From contig NZ_CP136423.1 of the NCBI RefSeq assembly GCF_034356035.1, positions 2,046,001 through 2,110,000 on the forward strand: a stretch of DNA of 64,000 nucleotides, given 5' to 3'. The translations under genes were made by a program, and so were the position numbers. The first letter of the stretch is position 1; each line of letters begins with the position of its first letter. This DNA comes from Blautia hydrogenotrophica DSM 10507. Lineage in GTDB: Bacteria; Bacillota; Clostridia; Lachnospirales; Lachnospiraceae. Below the pieces are notes generated by a model. The model was not told the origin of the DNA and made no database searches. It was given only the letters and a program-made list of their open reading frames with translations. Below are positions 9,401-16,400 of this stretch, piece after piece.

Positions 9401-9901
9401 CCCACCGCCGGCAGACGCCTTCAGCATAACCGGATAACCACAGGATCTGGCGAACGCAATCGCATCTTTCTCGCTCTTAATCGCCTCGTCTACACCGGGA
9501 ACGGTACCTACACCCGCCTTATGCGCTACTAGCTTAGACTGAATTTTGTCTCCCACCCGGCTCATCATATCCGCTGTGGGGCCGATAAATGTGATTCCTG
9601 CTTCCTCACACTGCTTCGCGAAATCGCGATTTTCTGACAAAAAGCCGTAGCCTGGATGAATCGCATCTACACTCTTTGCCTTTGCCAGCTCAATAATCTG
9701 AGAGATACCTAAATAAGCCTCCAGCGGAGACTTGCCTTTTCCTATCTGATAAGACTCATCGGCTTTCGTTCGGAACAGAGCATTTTTGTCCTCCTCCGAA
9801 TAGATGGCCACAGATCGGATGCCAAGCTCTTTGCAGGCCCGAATCACTCTTAGGGCAATTTCCCCCCGGTTTGCCACTAAGATTCTTTTAAATTTTTTCA
9901 T
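6452..9901 (-). CDS. pycA: Pyruvate carboxylase
   Basis: This 1149-aa biotin enzyme carboxylates pyruvate to oxaloacetate using ATP and bicarbonate. It begins with a biotin carboxylase ATP-grasp region (VANRGEIALRVIRACKELG at the start, ASAGGGGRGMRIVREE near 160-175, EMNTRIQVEHTVTEM near 290). A carboxyltransferase TIM barrel follows (DTTMRDAHQSLMATRMRT near 540), and a biotinyl domain with the modified lysine in EAMKMES near 1110. I place the start at 9901 (MKKFKRI) rather than five codons upstream, because GGAG sits 5 nt before this ATG. It stands alone between its own promoter and the hairpin at 6334-6430. Confidence 0.96.
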   Translation of the reverse strand: MKKFKRILVANRGEIALRVIRACKELGIRSVAIYSEEDKNALFRTKADESYQIGKGKSPLEAYLGISQIIELAKAKSVDAIHPGYGFLSENRDFAKQCEEAGITFIGPTADMMSRVGDKIQSKLVAHKAGVGTVPGVDEAIKSEKDAIAFARSCGYPVMLKASAGGGGRGMRIVREEKDLLAEFNNAQSEARKAFGIDDIFIEKYIENPKHIEVQVLGDEYGNLVHLYERDCSVQRRHQKVIEFTPSQILTQAQREAICEDALKIAREVNYKSAGTVEFLLDNDGNHYFIEMNTRIQVEHTVTEMVTGVDLVQAQILIAQGYSLDSQEIGIQSQKDISMRGAAIQCRITTEDPVNGFAPDTGKIDIYRTGSGFGIRLDGDSGFTGAVVSPYYDSLLVKITSWGRNFQDARTKAYRALSETVVEGVKTNIRFLQNVLNHPTFVEGKCDTNFIGKHPELMHINQGETEELRILKYLGNKYVNEVKGNKPQFDVPAFPRIKDEEIQKLCGTRQLLQKMGPEKFSKWVLEQKRLLITDTTMRDAHQSLMATRMRTIDMEKIAPAMAYYGRDLFSLEMWGGATFDVAYRFLGESPWERLATLREKIPNVLFQMLFRGANAVGYKNYPDNVIREFIKESAQAGIDVFRIFDSLNWIQGMEVALDEVLRQGKVAEACICYTGDILDESREKYNLKYYVELAKELERRGAHMLAIKDMSSLLKPLAAHKLITALKNELSIPVHLHTHDTSGNGGATLMMAAMAGVDVVDAAFSSMAGLTSQPSLNSLVAALENSERDTGLPLEGLDEISAYWEAVRPVYKQFESDLKTGTTEIYYYEMPGGQYSNFKSQVESFGLGHRFQEVKSMYKKVNLMLGDIVKVTPSSKVVGDLAIFMVQNDLTPENVCEKGKAMDFPDSVVSYFEGMIGQPQGGFPEDLQKIVLKDKKAITCRPGELLPDEDFQAIKKYLDEKFDMDASGQQIMSYCMYPKVYEDYRTKLKKEGSLRRMGSDVFFHGINLEETCGVKIEEGKEMIIKMLEAKPANENGEREVVFQINGSIRSVTILDKTANTKASKESILVADPDNDLEVGANIPGTITKLLVSEGDEVTAGQPVAVIEAMKMESNILAKVGGVIDKIFVKEGNQLIANQLVVKIREEKGE

Positions 9902-9935
9902 ACCTTCTCCATACACCTCCTAAGTAATTTTAAAT

Positions 9936-9964
9936 ACTATAACGAATTTCTTAATAATTGTCAA
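9936..9964 (-). promoter_or_regulatory. Strong sigma-A promoter for pycA
   Basis: On the minus strand TTGACA and TATAGT are separated by exactly 17 nt, about 35 nt upstream of the pycA start. This is one of the best consensus matches in the window. Confidence 0.8.
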
Positions 9965-10028
9965 TAAATTTGCGATATTTATTAATTTTTTTAGTAATTA
10001 TTCATTCCCGTTCCAGTACCGCCAACAG

Positions 10029-10075
10029 AAAAATGCCAAAGGGTTTCTCAGCATTTCCAAAACCCTCTGGCATTC
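10029..10075 (-). terminator. Intrinsic terminator downstream of the Rrf2 gene
   Basis: Arms AATGCCAGAGGGTTT and AAACCCTTTGGCATT with a 13-nt loop, followed by T residues on the minus strand, about 20 nt beyond the rrf2 stop. Confidence 0.85.
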
Positions 10076-10093
10076 CCTCTATCTATTCACTTT

Positions 10094-10528
10094 TTATTCT
10101 CCAACTACTTTTTCTTTTTTCTCTGACTCTCCGAGAATCTCTTGAAGAGATCTCTCACTTAACATATCTTGAAGACGTTCCTGAATTCGGAGCAATTCTT
10201 GGTGTACCTCACAACCTCCATCTAATTTTTCATCCCGACAACATTTCTTTTTGGGGTTCATGCATTCAATGATATACATTCCTGGGTCAATCGCCAGGTA
10301 GACATCTAACAAAGTGATCTCGGAGACGCTTTTCTTCAAAGAATAGCCGCCATGGACACCCCGATACCCCCGGACGATTTTTGCCTTTTGCAGTTTTTTC
10401 AAAATCTTATAGGCAAATGGAGCTGTGATCTCTTCCCGCTCACAGATATCATTCACGCTCAACCGTTCTTCGCCCGACAATGCACGGATTACCCTCACCG
10501 CATAATCGCACTCTCTTGTAATTAACAT
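10094..10528 (-). CDS. Rrf2-family transcriptional regulator
   Basis: This 144-aa winged-helix protein opens with MLITRECDYAVRVIRALSG, the classic Rrf2 N-terminus, followed by the recognition helix region (APFAYKILKKLQKAKIVRG) and a YSLKK wing. A cysteine group near 88-106 (ECMNPKKKCCRDEKLDGGCEVH) matches the position where Rrf2 proteins such as IscR or NsrR ligate an Fe-S cluster, so a redox, NO or iron-sulfur sensor is likely. It has an extra adjacent Cys, which makes ligand assignment uncertain. It lies 105 bp downstream of the ccdA-like gene on the same strand and has its own promoter. Confidence 0.88.
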   Translation of the reverse strand: MLITRECDYAVRVIRALSGEERLSVNDICEREEITAPFAYKILKKLQKAKIVRGYRGVHGGYSLKKSVSEITLLDVYLAIDPGMYIIECMNPKKKCCRDEKLDGGCEVHQELLRIQERLQDMLSERSLQEILGESEKKEKVVGE

Positions 10529-10602
10529 ATAAGCCTCCTGCCATCGTTATTCTAAATTTAATCAAGGCCCGATCTTACCTCTTTCGTATTGCTACTATCA
10601 AA

Positions 10603-10631
10603 ATTATACCAATTTAGAGCAGAATATGCAA
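10603..10631 (-). promoter_or_regulatory. Sigma-A promoter for the Rrf2 gene
   Basis: TTGCAT and a perfect TATAAT are separated by 17 nt on the minus strand, about 75 nt upstream of the start. The -35 box lies only 2 nt beyond the stop codon of the upstream ccdA-like gene, and no terminator separates the two genes. Read-through from ccdA is therefore also likely. Confidence 0.72.
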
Positions 10632-10633
10632 CC

Positions 10634-11368
10634 TCAATTTTCTACAAAAAACATACCCAGACCGATGGCAAATATCAAAAGTCCCACCACAACTTTCAAC
10701 ACTTTTCCAACTTTCTGAGAACTTGGACGATTCATCAAATCTTCCACCGCCCCATAGCTGGTGCCCGCCACAACCAGAAGTATGCTATGCCCCAGCGCAT
10801 ACAAAATCATTAAAAATATTCCCCACCATATTCCATGTCCAGACTCCACCACCATAGCCAACAGAGCCAACATCACCGGAGTCGCACAGTGTGAAGCAAA
10901 GACACCACCCAAAGCTCCCGTCAAAAAGGCCCCTTTATATCCAGTACCCCGAATCAATTTACGGGGACTATGGCATTCACAGTGGTCATGGTCTTTGCAG
11001 TCATCACCATGCTCATGTTCCGGCAACAGATGAATCACACCCCAAATCTGTAAGGCCATCACCACCATCAATACACCCAGCAACACGTGCCACCAGTGCC
11101 CCATCCCATGCATCACATGACCAATCGCAGAGGCAACGCTTCCGAACACCGCGAAAGTCACAGCCATCCCCAGCGCCATCGTCAGCGACAGCCGAAGCGC
11201 TTTTCTTTTGCTGTCAGACGCTGCCCCTACATAGGCCAAAATCATCGGAACTGCTGACAACGAACAGGGTGTAAAAGATGTCACAACCCCTGCCACCAGA
11301 CTCAAAACTGGGGCAAACCAAAGATTTTCTCTCATCAGGCCAGTTAATGTCTCTAGCCAGACATTCAT
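10634..11368 (-). CDS. CcdA/DsbD-type membrane thiol-redox protein with His-rich loop
   Basis: This 244-aa protein has about six membrane helices and the two CcdA cysteine motifs: FTPCSLSAVPMILAYVGA near 30-47 and ASHCATPVMLAL near 158-170. CcdA proteins carry electrons from cytoplasmic thioredoxin across the membrane for extracellular disulfide reduction. The central loop (about 114-135) is rich in His, Cys and Asp (EHEHGDDCKDHDHCECH), which is unusual and suggests metal binding. No thioredoxin-like partner gene is adjacent. The ATG is preceded by AAAGGAG. Its neighbour is a cysteine-bearing Rrf2 regulator, which fits a redox-responsive pair. A metal-transport role in a related cytochrome-biogenesis-like family cannot be excluded. 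Confidence 0.8.
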   Translation of the reverse strand: MNVWLETLTGLMRENLWFAPVLSLVAGVVTSFTPCSLSAVPMILAYVGAASDSKRKALRLSLTMALGMAVTFAVFGSVASAIGHVMHGMGHWWHVLLGVLMVVMALQIWGVIHLLPEHEHGDDCKDHDHCECHSPRKLIRGTGYKGAFLTGALGGVFASHCATPVMLALLAMVVESGHGIWWGIFLMILYALGHSILLVVAGTSYGAVEDLMNRPSSQKVGKVLKVVVGLLIFAIGLGMFFVEN

Positions 11369-11654
11369 GGAATCACTCTCCTTTATTCTAATTCAATTAT
11401 TCTACTCTATTCAGCAGCCAAACACCGTAAAAAAGAATCTTGCTTGCAGGATTCTTCGCCTGCGTCGGGGGCAAAGCGGCATCTTCCACTCCGCCGCAGC
11501 ACAATCCACGCGGAACGTTTGCGTAATTGGAAAAAACTTTCACGTATTAGCATGACAAGGTCTTTCCTATTACAGAACAAAGTGAACAAGCCCACTTCGT
11601 TAGCCTCAATTCTTTATGTTATATCACGAAAGAAAAAGAATGTCAAAGAAAAGC

Positions 11655-11682
11655 TTGCAAATTTGGAGAGATACGGTAAAAT
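11655..11682 (+). promoter_or_regulatory. Sigma-A promoter for the ABC-F gene
   Basis: TTGCAA and TAAAAT are separated by 16 nt, about 65 nt upstream of the ABC-F start, in the 378-bp divergent gap 11369-11746. The rest of that gap holds no convincing gene. I could not find a clear promoter for the divergent ccdA-like gene. Confidence 0.6.
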
Positions 11683-11746
11683 AAGTACATGTGTGTTGTT
11701 TGTACTGCGCACCACAGAAATAATTATATGAAAATGAGGTCAAATT

Positions 11747-13378
11747 ATGATTGCAGCAAATAATGTAACCTTACGAATTGGAAAAAAAGCGTTGTTTGAA
11801 GACGTAAATATCAAGTTTACCGAGGGTAATTGTTATGGTCTGATTGGAGCCAACGGCGCCGGTAAATCTACCTTTCTCAAAATCCTGTCCGGACAACTTG
11901 AAACCACAAAGGGAGAGATCTCCATCACTCCTGGACAGCGTCTGTCCTTCCTACAGCAGGACCATTTCAAATATGATGACTTTCAGGTTTTAGATACCGT
12001 TATCATGGGAAATGCCCGGCTCTATGAAATCATGAAAGAGAAAGAGGCCATCTACGCCAAAGAGGAGTTTACCGATGAGGATGGCATCCGAGCCAGTGAG
12101 CTAGAGGGAGAGTTCGCAGAGATGAATGGATGGGAGGCAGAATCAGATGCCGCTACTTTGCTAAATGGCCTCGGTGTGGACACAGATCTGCACTATGCGA
12201 CCATGCGTGACTTAAACGGCAGCATCAAGGTAAAAGTGCTGTTAGCTCAAGCGCTGTTCGGCAATCCTGACATTCTGTTGTTGGACGAGCCGACAAACCA
12301 CCTAGACCTACCTGCCATCGAATGGCTGGAAGAATTTTTGATTAATTTTGATAATACCGTGATCGTAGTCTCACACGACCGTTATTTTTTGAATAAAGTA
12401 TGTACCCATATCGCGGACATCGACTACGGAAAAATCCAACTCTACGCCGGCAACTATGACTTTTGGTTTGAGTCCAGCCAGTTGCTGGTAAAGCAGATGA
12501 AAGAGGCTAACAAAAAGAAAGAGGAAAAGATCAAAGAATTACAGGAGTTTATTTCCCGTTTCAGTGCCAATGCGTCTAAGTCCAAGCAGGCAACTTCCAG
12601 AAAACGTGCACTGGAAAAAATTCAGTTGGATGAGATGCGTCCGTCCAGCCGAAAATATCCCTACATTGATTTTCGTCCCAACCGTGAAATTGGAAATGAG
12701 GTTCTCATGGTGGAAAACCTCTCCAAAACCATCGACGGTGTAAAAGTGATCGACAATGTCACCTTTACTCTAGGACACGACGACAAGGTCGCTTTTGTCG
12801 GGACAAATGAATTGGCCATCACCACCTTCTTCCGCATTCTTACCGGTGAATTGGAACCCGACGAAGGAACCTATAAATGGGGAGTTACTACTTCCCAGGC
12901 CTATTTTCCTAAAGACAGCACTGCCGAGTTTGACAATGATCTCACAATCGCAGACTGGCTTACTCAGTATTCTGAGATCAAAGATGCCACTTACGTGCGC
13001 GGTTTTCTGGGCCGCATGCTCTTCGCAGGTGAGGATGGAGTCAAAAAGGTCCGTGTACTTTCCGGAGGCGAGAAGGTTCGTTGTCTTCTGTCCAAAATGA
13101 TGATCTCCGGGGCCAATATCCTGCTCTTAGACGAGCCGACCAACCATCTGGATATGGAATCCATCACCGCGCTGAACAACGGCCTGATTAAATTCCCAGG
13201 AGTCATCTTGTTTGCCTCCCACGATCATCAGTTTGTTCAGACCACAGCGAACCGTATTATGGAATTCTTACCCAACGGAACTATGGTGGACAAAATCACA
13301 ACCTACGATGAATATCTGGCCAGTGATGAAATGGCCAAAAAACGCCATGTATATCAGATGAACGAAGAAGACAACTAA
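11747..13378 (+). CDS. ABC-F family ATPase (YkpA/YbiT-like)
   Basis: This 543-aa cytosolic protein has two ABC domains and no membrane segments, the ABC-F layout. These factors bind the ribosomal E site and help with stalled translation or antibiotic protection. The first domain has a canonical Walker A (GANGAGKST near 36-44) and Walker B LLLDEPTNHLD, but its signature reads LNGSIK rather than LSGGE. The linker between domains is rich in Lys and Glu (about 245-300). The second domain has LSGGEK and LLLDEPTNHLD, but its Walker A reads FVGTNELAITTFF with no P-loop lysine. Only the first site looks able to bind phosphate normally. Overall similarity is to the YkpA/YbiT group, not to known resistance factors. 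Confidence 0.87.
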   Translation: MIAANNVTLRIGKKALFEDVNIKFTEGNCYGLIGANGAGKSTFLKILSGQLETTKGEISITPGQRLSFLQQDHFKYDDFQVLDTVIMGNARLYEIMKEKEAIYAKEEFTDEDGIRASELEGEFAEMNGWEAESDAATLLNGLGVDTDLHYATMRDLNGSIKVKVLLAQALFGNPDILLLDEPTNHLDLPAIEWLEEFLINFDNTVIVVSHDRYFLNKVCTHIADIDYGKIQLYAGNYDFWFESSQLLVKQMKEANKKKEEKIKELQEFISRFSANASKSKQATSRKRALEKIQLDEMRPSSRKYPYIDFRPNREIGNEVLMVENLSKTIDGVKVIDNVTFTLGHDDKVAFVGTNELAITTFFRILTGELEPDEGTYKWGVTTSQAYFPKDSTAEFDNDLTIADWLTQYSEIKDATYVRGFLGRMLFAGEDGVKKVRVLSGGEKVRCLLSKMMISGANILLLDEPTNHLDMESITALNNGLIKFPGVILFASHDHQFVQTTANRIMEFLPNGTMVDKITTYDEYLASDEMAKKRHVYQMNEEDN

Positions 13379-13394
13379 ACAAGCCATTATAAAT

Positions 13395-13435
13395 AGCCCT
13401 CCGGAAGCTTCACACTTCCGGAGGGCTTTCTTTTA
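13395..13435 (+). terminator. Bidirectional intrinsic terminator between convergent genes
   Basis: A 13-bp perfect stem (AGCCCTCCGGAAG / CTTCCGGAGGGCT) with a 7-nt loop is followed by TTTCTTTTAT on the plus strand. It also lies just past the stop of the minus-strand gene ending at 13449, with a weaker T-rich flank in that direction. Confidence 0.88.
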
Positions 13436-13448
13436 TACGGACAGCCGA

Positions 13449-16400
13449 TTATTTCGTGCTTCCTTTCGCCAATGAAGAATAAGCGCCAAATACTTTCTCA
13501 CCGTTTACCGTGCGGTATGCCCGGATTCGGTATTGATAAGTAGTATTTTTCTTCAGGCCTTTCTCTGTATAAGAAGTCGTGCTTCCACTGTTGATCTGTG
13601 TCACATAATCCCATTTACCGGTCTTTGCGTCGACACGATAAATACGATAGCCGCTGGCTCCGTTTACTCTTCCCCAGTTGATTTTCAGGCTGGTAGCAGA
13701 TGCTTTTTTTACAGAATTAATCACAACCTGCTTCGGCACTGCCTTTCCAGTCTTTCCGTCAGAATACGCACCGAACACCTTAGTGCCATTTACATTCTGA
13801 TAAGCTCTTATGTAATAAGTATACGTCTTTCCAGTCGTCACACCTGTATGAGTATAAGATGTGGTTCCTGCCCCTACCTGTGTCACATATTTCCAGCTGG
13901 AATTATCAACTTTATAGTACAGACGGTAGCCATCCGCTCCCTCTACTTCATTCCAGCTCACTTTCAGGTTGCAGTATCCCCAGCTCTGTACCTTCGTGAT
14001 CTCTACCTTGTCCACACTCAATTTTGCCTTCAGGCCCGCAGACTCATACGGTCCTAACTGTGTCTTTCCACCCAATGTGTAGAGTGCACGCACCGTATAG
14101 ATATAGGTATCTCCCAGAGTCAGCCCGCTGTCCTTATAGCTGGCGGTATCTGCATCCACATTTGCAATCGCCTTGAAGTAGCCTCCGGCAGTCTTTCGAT
14201 ATACACGGTAGCCCTCTGCACCTTTGACTTTCTCCCAGGTCAGTTCCAGTGCGTCATCGCCTGCTTTTTCTAGGGAGACTAGAGGCGTCTTCTCGTTCAT
14301 CACATTCTTCAGCTCTTCCAGTCTCTCCTCTGCCTCAAACAGAGTCTCATCGTTGGTTACAAATGCCTTCTGCGTCCTGGTCAGCTTATCATAAGCTTCT
14401 CTGACTGCCTGAATAGCCTCCTCTTTATCCAGTGTCACTTCTCCGATCTGATCGATCAGCCCCATAACTTCAATGGCTGCCACTTCATCCTCAGAGAGAG
14501 TTACCTCGATCTCACAGGTGGCAATCGCATCTCCTGCGATTCCATAGATGGTCGCAGTTCCTACTCCTACTGCTTTGATGATACCATTTTTCACGGTGAG
14601 CACATCTGTATCGCTGGAAGTCCAGCTGAACTTGCTCATATCCGCGTCTTCTGGCTGGAAGTCAATGGTATCCAGCTCAATGCTGCTGCCCTTGAGCATA
14701 CCCAGTTTCGTCGCGCTGATGATCAAATCCGTCACTGGTTTTGACACGACGATCTTGCAGCTGACTTTCCTATTATTTTTCAGAGTTGCCGTGATGGTCG
14801 CGGTTCCATAGTCCACGGCCTTCACGGAACCACTGGAATTCACTGTCGCTACTTCTTCATTGTCCGAAGACCATGTGATGGATTTCGTATCTCCGCCGCT
14901 TGGCTGATATTCTATCTCAGAACTCATTCTCAAGCTATCACCTTTTTCCACGTCATAGCTTCCCTGCTCAAATGCAAGCGTTTCGATATAGTTGGCGTTT
15001 ACGACCACCTCGGTCTCTGCAGTGTAGGTACCGCTTGGAGCTGTCACTGTCGCGGTGATCTTTGCAGTTCCCGCTGCTTTCGCCTCCACACTCACACCAG
15101 TTTTGCTGGTACTGGAAACCACAGCGATGCTCTCATCGCTGGAAACCGCTGTAACCTCCAGCGCTTCTGTATAATTGCTCGGTATCACTGCAAGCCCCAG
15201 AGACTTCTTAGTACCGATGTTTTTGATCTCTGTGACAGCATCCTTGAACACGACTGCCTCTACCGGATACTCTACCACCGTCACCTTAGCACTGGCCGTC
15301 AGCCTCCCGTAAGAAGCCGTAATCGTAACCGTACCTGGCTTGATTCCCTTTACATAACCTGTATTCCCCACAGTGGCAATCGTGCTATCTGAACTACTCC
15401 AGCTCACTTTGGAACTGCTGTAATCCGATTTCGACGGGCTGGCCGTCACACCCAAACTCTGGGATTTTCCGACACCAATCTCCATCTCTGGCGTATTCAT
15501 GGAGATAGACTCCACACTTGGAACTTCTTTTACCACGACTTCACAAGAATCAGAGAATTTTCCCACTTTCGCGGTCAGTGTAACCGTACCTTTTTTCTTT
15601 GGCGTAAAGCTTCCATATGAAGAAGTCGATGTCACATTCAGTACAGAAGGATCGCTGCTCTCCCAGGTAACCTTGGTATCGTCCGTGGTATCAGACGGGT
15701 TAAAGGATACTCTGACAGAAGTGTACTCTCCCACATAGGCTTCCAGCTTATCTGTTTCCAGAGAAATTCCTTCCAGAGGAATCTCTACGACTTCAATCTC
15801 GAAAGATTTGCTGATGTCTCCCAGTTTCGCTGTGATCGTCGCTTTCCCAGGTGCGACACCTTTTAACGTTCCGTAAGAATTCTTGGCTTTGCTAATCGAT
15901 ACCACATTGGTATCGCTGGAGGTCCACTCCACCTCATTCTGATTATCCGGTGTGCTGACCGGTTCAAAATCCAGATATACGGACTTGCTCTTGCCCACAT
16001 TCAGGCTCTGCGGAATCTCCCGGAACTCAAAATCCGTCACATTGATTTCTTGAACGGTCACGTGATAAGACACACTCTGTGCTCCGATCTTCACGATCAC
16101 ATCTGCCTCTCCATCCGCCACGCCTTTTAGAGTAACTCCACTGGCATTGGCAGTTGCAGTCACCACATTCTTGTTGGTGGATACCACCGTCGGGGTCTTA
16201 TCTTCTGTCGTGTCGGCAGGAAGCACCTGATAGGACAGTTTCTTGGTTTTCTTCGGCTGCAAAGTAATTTTCGTCTCTCCTGACTCGATGCCTGTGATCG
16301 GAATATCTCTCACTGTCACCTGGCAGGATGCCAAAAAGTCTCCCACAGCTGCTGTCACCGTCGTGGTTCCTGGAGCTACGCCCATAATTTCACCGTTTGT

